NCBI GenBank assembly: GCA_037367405.1
Contig: JAZKJV010003137.1
Coordinates: 124,001 to 188,000 of the forward strand
DNA length: 64,000 nt
Direction: 5' to 3'
DNA from: Ottelia alismoides
Lineage: Eukaryota; Streptophyta; Magnoliopsida; Alismatales; Hydrocharitaceae
Below are positions 22,302 to 34,249 of the stretch, in pieces (within the stretch, counting starts at the first letter, position 1; the number at the start of each line of letters is the position of its first letter). The notes below the pieces were generated by a model that did no database searches, had not been told where the DNA came from, and saw only the letters and a program-made list of their open reading frames with translations. A program made the translations under genes and the position numbers.

Positions 22302-22865
22302 TGGCTCAATCATTGGCACGGAAAACGGTTCGTCGTGTTAATGATATTAGCGGCGAACCATTTGCCGTTGTTAATGTTTTTACCATTTTTCCTTGTATAG
22401 TTATCTTTTCAGAATTTAAATTCTTTATATAATAGTATTCTTTTTAATCTTTTTAATTTGGCCAAAGTAGAATATCTAAATTTATAATTTTTATGTAATT
22501 TTTTATATCAATGAACTTAGCGTTATTAATCTTTATGGTATAATTTTCCATTTCGATTTTTTTGTTACACCGCAGAACATTTGGACTTCTATTGTATTAC
22601 TAAAATTTGTGATGTTTTTTAAACGTATTTGATAATTCCGTCTTCATAAAAGTTGCATTAATTATATCTCTATGTTGAGTCAGTGAAAATGTAGAGTAGT
22701 CGAATATCAGTGAATTTCTACAATCACAACATAAAGAGAACAGAACTTCATTACTAGCATTTAAATGATAAACGAAATTCCGAATATGTGCCTTACAACA
22801 TCATAAGAAAATGCACATATTAGTCCTTAGTTATATAACATTTCATTACACTATCCCAAACTAAT
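22302..22865. other. MULE 3' non-coding region
   Basis: AT-rich sequence between the left TIR and the transposase stop. Apart from two further CGGCGAACC-type subterminal words near 22316-22368, nothing is recognised. Confidence 0.6.
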
Positions 22866-25330
22866 TCAACGTCTCGATCTCACTCGTGCTCCACGAATTT
22901 CGCTCAGGCGTGCGTACTTCAACGCAATTGTGTGATGTAAGTCAGCCAATTCTTTGTACAAATCTTCTTCTTCGTCATATAATTCTGTGGGCGGTGAAGT
23001 CTCACTCTGCGAAGAGTCCTCCGTACGAAGTGGAATTGTTTGAGGCGAGTAAGGAGTGAACTAAGATTCAGAGTGGATCGGCTGAGGCTGCGATAGGTCC
23101 TCCTCAGAAAGACATAGTGCTACAGAAGGTGGTGGCTCTGGTATCGGTGGTGACTGTGGAGCATGGCGCACTTCACGGCGTGACCCTCTACTAGTAGATG
23201 GTGCACGCACTACTAAGAAACGATTGTCGGGAAGGCGCACCGACTTGCAAGCTGTAATGTGTGTTTTAGCCATAACCTGTATGAGCATATCCACAAGTGA
23301 TAACATTTTAAGAAAAAATTATATTTGCAAGCAGTAATAACATGATTTATTAATGTAAAATGTAAAGTTTCTATATCATGAGTAATAACAAACATTAATA
23401 AAGTAAAGAGTTGTTGCAAATGTAATTTATTTCTTATTTCCAAAATGGAGATAGCATGTTACAGTCAGTGAAACCACTTCTTCGTGTGATGTACAATATT
23501 GGATAGACGACCCTTTGAAGATGACCATTTTCCTTTTCCCTGTCTGGACCCCTCTCCCACTCCCCGATCAGCCTCCACCCTTCATGTTTCTCCTCTGCCA
23601 GTTGAACCTCTCCCTACGTCACCACGACCTCTTCCAAGTGCAGTCGTGGTTGAATGCTCCTGTCCTGTTGTGGGACATCCACTCCCTCTCTGAGTTGTAA
23701 CATTTGACGTGTGGGGGAGATCTTGATGGGTAACCGGTGGATAATTTTGCACTGGATGACCTAGGAGGATCTTTATATGATGTGTTCATGGCCCATGATG
23801 TAGCTCCAGAGCCAAATTGGTGAGGCAGTAGCTGTCCAATGTCGTAATCAGGCACATCAGTGTACGTTTGCTGATTTTGAGTGACCCCATCTGCCAATAT
23901 TGTTGAGGTTGAGTTGGTTGGGCTTCTTTAGTAGGGAGTATATCGTACGACGGGTAGGCCCGTCCGTCCGAAAACTATATTGCTCCCCCCCCATTGTTGA
24001 ATGTTGTAGGTTCGGTGTATGATGTATACGTGGGGGGATATCGTATATTACCGAATCTACTAGAACCATGTTTTGAATCGTATATTCGACGTAGCCAATC
24101 ATTTGGTGCATTTTCGTGCTTCGTCGATGCTCTATCATCATTTTCCTCACATGAAATAATGAATTCACCTATAAAATTAAAAGTCTCGGTTACAAGTTAT
24201 GTAATGGTCACGATGAAGAAAATAACATGTGTAAAAAGAATTACCAGTTGATTCCACCTAGGTCCGTGTGGTTCATAAGCTTTGTCTCGGAGGTGGAATG
24301 GCGGTTGCAATCCAACGACGAGTAACTTGCCAATACCATGTCAAATATTCAGTGAGAACAGTATCCACTGCCCCTGTCCAAATGTCTCTCCGTAACAACG
24401 TCCTCCATTCGTCTCTGTCATTGGGCCAAACGATCTTATGGTGAATCTAATAATTATAGCACTGGAGTACATAAAGTCTTTTACAATAACTATTGATGCC
24501 TTCTTTCACAAGTTGTTTTGTTATGACCATGCTCCTTACAATGGCACACCTAACTTGCACTTTGCCCATCTCATCCATGCTACTGCGTAGATGCCTCCTC
24601 CGAGGTCGGTCAGGAACATTCGGATGGAGCAATGGTGAGGGTTCCAAGGGCGGCCAGAAGCGACGATCGGGAATCGGGACAAACGCATGTGCATATGTGG
24701 ACCGGAACGCGGTTGCTGTATAAAAATCAGAGCACAATTTTAGGTGTTTCGTGTTGACATTGACATTGTTGCATACCGCAATTATATGCGGGCATATTAT
24801 TCGCATCGCATGCATATAACCACACGTGCATACGGACTGTTGACCATTTATGTTCACTTTGTAGTTGCCTTCAGGGGCCCAGAATTCAAACTTCGTGAGA
24901 GTGAACTTCTCCACCATCAGATCACGTGCTGATTGTACAAGACCATCCGTCAGCTTCTCGTATCAAGGCATTAGGTGGCTGGTTACCCTCTCACCAAACT
25001 TCCGTTGTTCGACGAAGTAAGTGTTTAGGTGATAAAACACTGCTAAAACAAGCGTTAATACAGGAAGGCCTCGTATTCCCCTAAGAACATTGTTAAAACT
25101 TTCAGAGAGATTAGTTGTGGTCAGCCTCCATCGACGTCCCTCGTTGTAAGCGCAAGCCCAGTAACGTCGATCCCCCCCTTCCTGTCTTACTATCTAGTCA
25201 TACACATATGAGTCGACCGTTCAGATTTGGTTCATAATGCGCTCATGATCATACTTACTCGTCACTGCCCCGGCGCTGTAAAATTTCTTTTGTATCCACT
25301 TATTAGTAAACCTCGCCCGATGCATATTCG
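22866..25330 (-). pseudogene. MULE transposase, C-terminal half with SWIM zinc finger
   Basis: Reading leftwards from about 25170, NEGRRWRLTTTNLSESFNNV and LAVFYHLNTYFVEQRKFGER are the conserved post-catalytic region of MULE transposases. VEKFTLTKFEFWAP then leads into the SWIM finger CTCGYMHAMRIICPH (CxC...CxH, about 24830-24785). FVPIPDRRFWPP and RPRRRHLRSSMDEM follow, the typical family ending. A long tail rich in Ser/Pro continues through several frames to ELADLHHTIALKYARL and a TGA at 22866-22868. In-frame stops (for example near 23061) and frameshifts are present, and some gaps may be introns. In a functional MULE this half helps DNA binding; without the DDE core it has no catalysis. 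Confidence 0.85.
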
Positions 25331-25945
25331 CCCGATAGAGAGGCAGTTGAGTTGTTATTTGATTCAGATTCAGATCCCTCGGAGTCAGGCATTGATTGGG
25401 CAGAGTTTGATGATATGATTCCGTGTCTGATTTCCATAGAGCCAGCAGCTAGGGTGGAGTCCGAGCCAATTCAAAGTACAAAGACACCAGCAAAGCAATC
25501 TTCACCAGATCTTCAGGTTCAGCGAGAGTTCTCCCACACAGATTTGGTTGCGTTCACTCAGATATTTTGGAGACCAGATCCGCCAGCTCCTTGTTGTCCA
25601 GAGCGGAAGACCATGCCGCAGTCGCTGAAGTATAGGTTCCTTACGGGCAAGCATGAGATGCACCCAATCATTATCTCAGCAGATTTGACTGGAGAGGAAG
25701 AATTTCATTTGATGGAGATTCTTGAAAAGAACCGCAATACGATGGGATGGATCATAGCCGATCTCCAAGGTATAAGTCCGGCCCTGTGCTCCCACCATAT
25801 CTATCTCGAAGAGGACGCGAAGACGTCACGTGAGTTCCAGTGGCAGCTGAACCCGAATCTTCGAGAGGTTGTCATGAAGGAGATCTCGAAATGGTAGAGC
25901 GTCAATTTTATCTACCCCATCTCCGACTCCAAGTGGGTTAGTCCA
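25331..25945 (+). pseudogene. Athila-like pol fragment inside the MULE
   Basis: The sequence matches 63003-63617 at about 98% by eye. It encodes the linker after protease and the beginning of RT: LKYRFLTGKHEMHPIIIS, NTMGWIIADLQGISPALC, LEEDAKTSREFQWQLNPNL, then a stop after ISKW, and YPISDSKWVSP in another frame. This is the characteristic entry to RT in Athila-type gypsy elements. The left edge shares CCCGATAG (25331-25338) with the MULE side. The right edge meets the MULE N-terminal coding region near 25945. The catalytic part of RT is absent. Confidence 0.85.
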
Positions 25946-26641
25946 TTACATAGTCCAAATATCCAATCATCCGAACCGAAGAAGTCCGGTAGATCGTCCA
26001 TAGGATCCAAATCCATCCTGTAGTCCACCGATGGATCATATATTGGTTTGTTGTGTATTGAAGAAAGAAGAGATTCCTGACCGTGATTGGACAATAATTC
26101 CACCCTAGCATCAGTATCCCACATGCAAGCTTGTTCATTCACTCTTTCAGCTTCATTCACTCCTTCCTCTTCCTCATCGTAATCGTCTTCATCTCCATCG
26201 TCACCATTATTTTCATCATCATCTTGAGCATCATCTTCCTCATATATGGATTGGTTAAGATCAAACAATTGTTTTGATGATGTTCCCACATCAATTTGAG
26301 ATGGAGTGATCTCAGCTTCCTCAATTAGAAGGTCCATCATCCCCACCTGCCGATTCACTCGCAACATTAAGTTTGTAATTTTATCTGTGTCAAGCATGAT
26401 TGGACGAAACAAGCTGGCACTTGTAGGCCACTTGCAGGTGATCTTAATATCATATATATATATATATATATATATCGGGTGTATACCCAGTAAGCCCATA
26501 TATATGAGCTAGCAAATTGTCATAAGTACTAGATACAGGCACTCTGATCATGTCACTATAACATCCTTCATAAGCAATCTCAGTATTCATGATTCTAACA
26601 CGTCTGCCCCAGAACACATATAACGCATCAATCTTAGTCAT
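25946..26641 (-). pseudogene. MULE transposase N-terminal half, copy A
   Basis: It starts MTKIDALYVFWGRRVRI at 26641, an N-terminal domain typical of plant MULE transposases. It then has TNLMLRVNRQVGMMDLLIEE and a strongly acidic stretch (EEDDAQDDDENNGDDGDEDD and more), then MDDLPDFFGSDD where it meets gypsy DNA. A (TA)n expansion at about 26449-26475 shifts the frame relative to copy B, which is shorter by 14 bp there. The acidic region could be mistaken for an independent acidic protein; the context shows it is MULE. Confidence 0.8.
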
Positions 26642-27426
26642 TTCCTATATATCACTAAAAATTATTAAATGACCTACAAACTTGTACTCGTAGAATTCTA
26701 TTGTTAAAGAAAATTGAAAAGGACATGCATGACAAAAGCTCTAAACCGTGTCTCTATCCACATCTTCCTATACAATCTCTATTCCCATTAGTTACAAATC
26801 TCCCATTAGTTATTTGAAAGATCAAAACTATGACAAGTTTTTATAACTACAACTACTGATATACTCCTCTTTTATCATTACTCTACAGTTTAATATATCC
26901 ATGACTAGCATAAATGTCAAATTAAAAGTAGCACAAGTAGCAATATTATGGACAATATTACAGCTACCAACTTTGTGAAAGATGGCACAATTGGCAAGAA
27001 TATCACAATTAGCAGGAATATCACAACTAGCAAGAATAACACAACTACCAATATCATAGCTCAACTACAATGTGATGTTAAATTATACCACTATCATTAT
27101 TATATTTAATATTACTTAACTTAAATTCTACTAAATAAGAAATATAAAAATTAAATAAAATTACATACATTAATTGAAGAGGAGGAGCAAGATCTTAGAC
27201 TTGAAAGAGAAGTAGAATGGATGAGGGAGGTGTGTGGAATGAGACAGGAGGGAGGGGGGATGGGTTATAGCGGTTTCGAGGGCCTCGGCACGGCAAACCG
27301 TTTGCCACGGTCGCCTGGTCAGCGACATTTCTGCCGCAGCGAACGATATGCCACAACAGGGGCATTCATTCGTCGTTATTCCCTCGAAGAGTGGAGCAGC
27401 CTCGTCGACCGTGCCCAACATACCTA
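26642..27426. other. MULE 5' non-coding region with subterminal palindromes
   Basis: AT-rich leader of the transposase. At 27291-27307 CGGCAAACCGTTTGCCA and at about 27333-27353 a weaker copy are the same palindromic word as in the TIRs. Confidence 0.6.
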
Positions 27427-27562
27427 GCGGTAAACGATTTACCGCTCCACCTAGGCATGCGGCAAATCGTTTGCCAATATATCCTCCCTTTGGGAATTAT
27501 TTCGAATCTGTATCCAGAATGGGCAATAATTTCCATACCTACCCCATTATGGGAAATAACTC
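27427..27562 (-). repeat. MULE right TIR
   Basis: It begins inside with GCGGTAAACGATTTACCGC (27427-27445), followed by GCGGCAAATCGTTTGCC (27459-27475). The outer end is GGGAAATAACTC, inverse to GTGATATATCCC at 22165. Confidence 0.92.
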
Positions 27563-27571
27563 TCTCACTAT
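27563..27571. repeat. MULE target site duplication, right
   Basis: TCTCACTAT, identical to 22156-22164. Confidence 0.95.
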
Positions 27572-27779
27572 CATTAGAGTGAGTGCCTTTTCCCCTTCCG
27601 TACCAATAAACTCACAACTATCTCTCCAAATTCAAACCCATCCATATCCTCCTTGTATATCAATGCTTTAAAATATGTCTAATGAAGTGGATCTTTGTAA
27701 TGTAAATAGACGATACGAATTTTAGATCATATATGTATATAATAGCATATTTTCTTCCATGTGTATAAAAAAATAAAAT
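27572..27779. other. Pre-insertion flank of the MULE, nothing recognised
   Basis: Before MULE insertion this was contiguous with the MUB upstream region at 22155. No motif is recognised. Confidence 0.5.
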
Positions 27780-29100
27780 CAACAAAGGTTTTTCCCACAT
27801 TATGTATGGTCGGCTACATGATGCCTCCATTCAGATTTATCTTAGGTAACTCTCATGTAGGATTGGGCTTCGGGTCGATTTGAGTTGGCTCGACCCAATT
27901 CCATTTAAGTATATGGACTAATGGGTTGGGCGTAGCCTATTTTATTTTCAAATTCCAGCCCAAGCCCAAACCCGGCCCAAACAAAATGGATCGGTTCAGA
28001 GCGAGCCATCCCAATTCAACACTTATGTACACCAATACCATGTGTTCCGTTCTTCTTGCATTTATCTAATTGTTTCTTATGCTTGTGTGTATTTAATACT
28101 TTTAAGTACGTCAAATAATTCATGATTTTGACCTTGGTTGTATGTTGGAAATAGAAATGTCGTAAAAAAATACGGTGACTTAAACCACCATTCAATTCGC
28201 CATTACATATTCTATTATAGATGCGGGCACTATGGCCCAATACAGATTGGTTGCTTATAGCCATACATGCTCTAAACTTGAGAACGCATACTCCATTCTT
28301 GCATATTATATGTAATAATTTTGTATATTAATGTAATAATGTCATCAATCCACGCTAATGGATATGATATTAATGGGTCTAGGTATTTATTCTAAACTCG
28401 AAATAAGGATATGAAAGTTAGAACATGGTATTTAGAGCAAACATGAATATACTTGATATAATTATATCGTATAGGTTGGGCTATCAAGCTATCGGACTTG
28501 AGGGTTGGGGCCTTCTCAGGCCCGAATCCAACCCGATAACCAATACGGGTTCATTTTGAGGTCCACGACCCACCCACTAAATTTCTTGTTTGGATTTGGG
28601 TTTGGGTTACGTGGGTCAGGTTTTGGGCCGAGTCGGGGCAACCCAACCCAATGTCCAACACTAGTCTCGAGCTTATATCGAAATAACTAAGATCCCTTCG
28701 AATATTCTCATTCCAATACTTCTTAGGCTTTTCTAGCCCTCTCTTAACCGACTCATCATCTTAAACCTCACATCTTCTAACAGGTGCATCAGTCGACCTC
28801 TTTGCAAATGACCAAACCATATTAAGAGGTTTGCTCTCATCTTAGCCTCAAATCTATCAACTTGCCTATTGATCGCATCGTGCATTTCGAATTAGATATT
28901 TATTGTGTGTGACCATGCATCCAATTTAGCATTTTCATTTCTGTTATTGTCATTCTTTACATATGTCTATTGTTGACATGCGAACATTCAAATCCATAAC
29001 AGGTCTCCTGGCTACTTTATAATACTTTTCTTTTAATTTTCAAAGGATTTTTCTTATCACGTAGAACAGTAGAAGCTTCTCCTAATAAATCTCTAATTGC
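27780..29100 (-). pseudogene. RTE-type LINE C-terminal region, interrupted by an ~0.81-kb element
   Basis: Minus-strand fragments give ASTVLRDKK, VARRPVM, a MHGHT-type segment, DAPVRRCEV, ESVKRGLEKPKKYWNENIRR and DLSYFD down to 28665. The LINE then resumes at 27853 with KSEWR-like coding, CATGTAGCCGACC and a GGGAAAAACCTTTGTTG tail to 27780. The two parts are collinear with the LINE at 7195-7817, so the DNA between 27854 and 28664 was inserted later. Many stops are present. It is copied in unit 2 at 46098-47420. Confidence 0.75.
27854..28664. mobile_element. 811-bp non-autonomous DNA element with GGGTTGGGC-type ends
   Basis: CATGTAGGATTGGGCTTCGG at the left and the inverse of the right end, CTAGTGTTGGACATTGGG, form imperfect TIRs. 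Both ends carry further CCCAACCC/GGGTTGGGC words. It splits an RTE LINE, and TCT stands on both sides (27851-27853 and 28665-28667). It is non-coding. Superfamily is uncertain; hAT or CACTA-derived are options. Confidence 0.6.
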
Positions 29101-29879
29101 TAAAATTGGTCAATTAAGCTATGTTCCCCCAAATCCATATGCATTTAATCATCAATATAACATTCATAGTATTCATACATGTGTAAATAATATTCACATT
29201 TCATCAAACATAATTGCATAAAATAAGGAGCCAACAATCTAAGTGTAAATTGACCTAAAAAATAGCTACCTTTCTCTATTTTTAATTAATTCATCCTAAC
29301 TCTAATTGACCTGAAACAACTTCCATTATGTAGATATCACTAACAAGAATAAAACAAAAAAAATGCTAACTTAAATAAGTGAAAAATAAACCTAGAACCT
29401 AATTTCACATCAAATGGACTAAAACGTGCACATTTTCTTCATGTAGTGTCTTATTTTGTTCTACTTACTTTTAAGATGCTCCATTTTCAAATATACTCCT
29501 CAAATACCTTCACAATAAGATCAAATCCATAAAAAACAGAGGTCATATGTGAAAGTTGGGTTTTGAGCCTATTTTGCATATTTTATCTTTTTACAAATTT
29601 TAACATGAGTTTTTATGTACATAATTAACCCATTTGATTTAATTTCTTCTTCATTTATTTTCTTTGATGAGTTTTATCAAGTGTCATAAAAAACTAAATC
29701 CAAGTCATGGTTGAACCAAAAGAAATTGGCTATGTCTGAGTGACCTCCGTGAGTCTGTACAAAATTCACTTGTTTCATACTTCTATTTTATTTCTCCATT
29801 TTCTTATTTACTAAACATACAAAAATAGATTAATGTGTAATCAAGTAGCTTTTATTTTATCATAGTTTTTTAGATTTTT
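29101..29879. other. AT-rich stretch, nothing recognised
   Basis: There is no coding frame and no clear repeat. It may be the head of the LTR-like block that follows. Confidence 0.4.
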
Positions 29880-32470
29880 TATACTCATTAAAAATCATTA
29901 AAAAATGTAAAATTAATTAAAACGATTTTCTATACACATGGAAAACCACCAAAAACACCACTTGTACAGATGACCTCTTTTGCTCCCAGTTCCTTCATGA
30001 AAGTTGTAGATCTTGTCGAGGTGTACAATTTTGATGAAGGATTTTTTTCAAAGCTAAGTACCCTTCTATTTCTTTATCTATTATTATTTTTGAATTTTTT
30101 GGCATTCCACGTGGCACCCCCACTCCATCATCTCTCCTCCCCCCGGGTCACATGCCTATCGCGTGACCCCCTTCTTCTTCCTTCCAGCCATTTCGTCCCG
30201 ACCACCCCTCGCTTCTGCTTGATCTCCCACAGTCGTTACAAGCTCTCCCTTACCATCATCGTGCATGTAACGCCACCATCTCCATGCCTTCCTCTAACAC
30301 ATGTCTCCCATGAATTCTCTCATCTTCGATTACTACTCCACCCTCTTATAAAAGCTCAACTCTTGCACCTCCAGTGATCCCATCCACCAACTTCAAGCAA
30401 AAGGGCCATAGCCTCGGAGGAGCCACCTAGGACAGACATGTGCTCCCCTGTCTTAGGCGACGACTGGCTTCACCTCAGGCGTGATCCAAAGGAGGAGCAC
30501 ATCCTTTGCTACAACAGCTCCCCGTTGTTGTCAAGATCATCGTCTAGTCGACGGCTCGAGCGACAATCATAGCTCAACCTCGAGCTCCTCCCCAGGCTCT
30601 TCCCATTAGGTACATCTCATTCTCTGGGCATATATCCTCTTCTCTCCTTTCCTTCACCGACCTTCGAGCTGCAACCGTGCTTCATGAGAAGCATCCCCAG
30701 GTGCCCGTCCATACCCCCACGCAATTCCTTCTTTTTCTTCTTCTTTCTTCTTCCTCTATCTCCATCGCCTTCTTCATACTTTCAGCATCTTTTTCTTCCT
30801 CATACTTTCTATCTACTCATTTCATCATTTTTGAAGATTTTTATTGAATTTTTCGGGTGAATCTCTTGAATAGATTAATTACAAATTTGAGGTTGTTTAA
30901 CAGATACACAAAAATCCCCTGTTGCATCTGGGGATCTTTGTTCGCACTAAACTCATACCGACCTCTATTGATCGCCATCAACCCCCACCCCCACACCCAG
31001 TATGTTCTTTTCTACCTCTCCATCTCTCCCATCTCTAGTTTAGATCGAAACCAGAGCATCGAGCTCCATTTGCCACATACGTTGTAGCTTTGTCCTCCCA
31101 TCTAATCCATGGTAAGCAACATAGTCGAGCCCCTTTGCGCTCGAGCTGGTCTCCATTTACAGGTACGACTGGACATCATCAACATTGGATACACTTTCTA
31201 GTCCTCTTCACCAGCGTGCATCAAAGAAGGACATCAGCATGAAGGATCATCTTCCACCATCAGGGAACGATACCCATAAAGCAGTTGCATTTCGGCCCCA
31301 TTTACCATCGTTTGTAGCTTCTTTGCCAAAGCCCAGAAACTCATCTATACCATGATCTTGATCAGTATTAATGATAAGGCACGAAAGAGGAGTAGACCCT
31401 TTCTTCCTTCGAGATTCCAATAGTCATCTCTGTGGTAATCAAGAACAGATGGGAATGGAAAGTCCCTCAAGCCTTTGAAAATCATCCGTGCAAGAAAGAG
31501 ACAATTGCTAAATCTTCCCCCAATGTTCTTCAAATTAACAAGGATGACCTTTCAGTTCAAGCCCATGTGAGGCTCATAGGAATTTTCTAAAATTGCAAGG
31601 AGCCCCCTGCTGGTTCATCAATTTACGAAAGGACCCCCGCTTGGGGTAAATTACACAGAGATCCTGTCGGTTTTTTATTATATATATAAGTCCCTCCAGG
31701 GATCATTTTGTGAAGAAAAACTTAATTTTTCTTGTATTATAGTCCATATTACTTCGTTTTATCATATCCTTTTCATATGAACTCTGTTTTCAATGCACAA
31801 TATATCATTTTGAAGCTGGTTAATGCTCTTTTATTTTACATATATTGGGAACAGATCAAAGCTTAGTTAAATTGGAATATTATTTGATGATTAATTTAAT
31901 CTTTGCAGGCTCAAATTAACGTATTTGTGCATTGATGTCTTGAGGAGTTTGATCTGTTGCAAGGGCATATTCAAGGTGAAATAATTTATTTCCTTTTTAG
32001 TTGTGATCATTATTGGAGGAATAAATCTTAAGGAATTTGGAGATCAACTCTCCTTGAAAATTCTCATTGGTCTCTTTATTTGCAAGATTATTAATTGAGT
32101 GGTTAAACTTCTAGCTTGTAACTTGGATTTTATCTTGATAAATATTTCTAAAAGTTATCATTTTGATATGTGACTCTTTTTTTAGGACACTTATTAATTC
32201 ATTTGGATTAAAAAATCTAGTCTAGATCCTGAACTTCATCTCTATACATTTTCATTGCATTTTCATCATCATATTGTCTCTTTATTTCCTAACACAGACA
32301 TTAACTTAGCAATTAGTTAGTTATTGAAATTAATATAAAACCATGCAACTGAAAATAAGTGTTCCATGTGTTCGACCGTGGTAGACTTACCAAGTAAAAA
32401 TATTCCACAACATTCAAAGATTGTGGTTTTTAATCGATCGAATTTCGTCTCATATACTAAAACTATAGAT
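29880..32470 (+). mobile_element. LTR-like block A in unit 1
   Basis: The landmarks appear in the same order as in the other LTR-like blocks. They are an AT-rich head, TCATGAAAGTTGTAGATCTT (29994-30013), CCACGTGGCACC, a pyrimidine-rich stretch with open but unconserved frames (30100-31100), AAATTGCAAGGAGCCCCC (about 31590), TATATATATAAG (about 31679), an AT-rich tail and ATGTGTTCGACCGTGGTAGA (about 32366-32385). No gag follows. The sequence between landmarks differs from blocks at 3676 and 37200, so it is a different family or subfamily. The edges are approximate. Confidence 0.4.
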
Positions 32471-34249
32471 TATTAAAGAAGCGATTTTCACATTCACCCC
32501 AATGTGAGGGAGAGAAGAATTTGGGTGTGTTTGTATATATTCTACATACTTTATCCATAGCTCGTACTTTAATTGTTTTCATCCAAAATCGGGTCTGGAT
32601 ACGGTTGTGTATATTATGTATATTATGTATATTATACTAAATTATTTGCGTAAATAATATCTGAGGCTTAAAAAATAAAAAATAACAAAAAACAAAAAAC
32701 TATTTTTTTCTCACGGTCTTGCATGTCATCAAGAATCTCATGCATCCATACATTCCTTGGTTGGTGCATTCATGACACATTCACTATCACTAAAGGCTTG
32801 AGGATTTAAGGATACTTGGTTATAAGATCTTGAGAGACTGAGTTAGCCAGCCTTAATCATTAGGATTTTGAAACTTAATAATCCACACTTCCCTAGTTTG
32901 AAAGATATGAGCCCTTTATTGCACTCTTCATCTCTACCTTCTATAGAATATGATCAGCACAACACTTTCACAACTGTTTGATTGATGAGATGAGTTGAGT
33001 TATCACTTGAGGAACTAGGATTGGTGATGTGAGTTTAGAAGTGATTTAATGATGCTTGAGGATGGGATAAAGTTAACGAAGGCTTCAAGAAATCTAAGTG
33101 TCAGCAAAAACCTAGCCAGTATGTGAACAAATTCGCATGCTATCATTTGATATTTACCTATGTGCCGGGGTGTGATGAAACCTAAATAATTGTTGAAAAG
33201 TATGCACTAACTTTTGGTAAAAATAGTGGAGCTAGCCAAATAATGAAATAAATTTGAGATGAGTTCTCTCAAAGAAAGGTTCAATCTTTATAAATGCAAA
33301 TTCAAAAGAGCTTATACCCAAAGGTGAGTGCCCCCAAACATTTCAAAGTGTCCACTTGGACTAAATGCTGTTAGACCAAGGAGTCGGGCTAGCACCAAAA
33401 AAGGGCTCTGTATCATATATTGATACAAGTATGGGTGTCAAAGGTATCTTAGATACATAGAAGAGACACACTCTGGTGTACTCCCAGGAAAACAAGTGCA
33501 GACGAATCTAAATTCTCTTGATGGACACATTGATCAACGAACCAAAAATATACATGTGTTGAGTAATAAGGCACTCGAGAGGATCCTTGTTCCAATATGA
33601 GGGAGAGAAAATTTTACACAATCCTACACCCTCCATCATATGGTTGTATATCTACACTTTCAAGTCTGACAGACTAATGAGATGGTGGATTGAATGTAAG
33701 AATCGACTTATTCCCTAGTATTGAAGATTAGGTCTAGAGGAGAGTCTCTTGGACTGAAACCTCAGGTGACACCTCGACTCATCTCTCATGAATGCAGTAC
33801 ACTAAAACTCATATCCTTATATTTTATAAAACATAAAGAGAGTCTAATAATTAGAGAATTTGGATTCCTTTTGATTAAAGCATGGTTGAACCCAGAATTT
33901 TAGGATCACTCAAATTAAGGATCTTCTATGAATTGATCCTTAAGCATTCACATGCACAGTCAGGGATTTATCCAACTAAGCCATTCATTTCTTGATGCTC
34001 AGGGATGAGCATGGTTTAAGTATAGGGGTATGATGAATCTCAGATACATCATGCTAAAATCCATTTATTATTCTCCTAACTTAAACAATTCAATAAAAAA
34101 CATTATCTAATTCATTAATATTAACTATTCTTATATTGTATATAATTAACATATCTTTTGTATATTATTTAACCCTAATTATTGTATTTGATAACTAATA
34201 CTTTTCTTATTTTCTTTATTATTTAAAACCCTTAAAAATTAGATTAAAT
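32471..34249. other. Non-coding, probably internal or leader DNA of an LTR element
   Basis: AATGTGAGGGAGAGAAGAAT (about 32502) and ATATGAGGGAGAGAAAATTT (about 33596) resemble purine-rich priming tracts. No gag or pol frame was readable on either strand. Confidence 0.35.

Larger units (their letters stand above)
22165..27562 (-). mobile_element. Mutator-like element (MULE), 5.4 kb, core replaced
   Basis: It is bounded by a perfect 9-bp target duplication and by TIRs of 137 bp (22165-22301) and 136 bp (27427-27562). Both TIRs start G-G-type, carry GCCCATTCTG and TTCGAAATAATT in inverted copies, and end in a 19-bp palindrome. The minus strand encodes a MULE transposase in two halves: the N-terminal part near 26641 and the SWIM zinc finger and tail to 22866. 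The central catalytic domain is absent, and 25331-25945 is Athila-like pol DNA instead. The element sits about 0.57 kb upstream of the MUB start. It cannot be autonomous but keeps both ends. The right half is copied again at 44362 and 63612. Confidence 0.92.

Noticed and set aside
26449..26475. (TA)n in MULE copy A as a separate insertion
   Set aside because: Copies B and C context shows it is a simple length expansion of a short TA run, 14 bp longer than in copy B.
25912..26499. Acidic 195-residue protein as an independent gene
   Set aside because: It lies inside the MULE, continues from the MULE N-terminal domain, and its last residues are antisense gypsy RT. It is part of the transposase remnant.
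30857..31087. Open frames in the pyrimidine-rich part of LTR-like block A (also 29970-30377 and 48255-48695)
   Set aside because: They are low-complexity Pro/Ser/Leu-rich translations. Start codons and lengths differ between units and there is no protein similarity.
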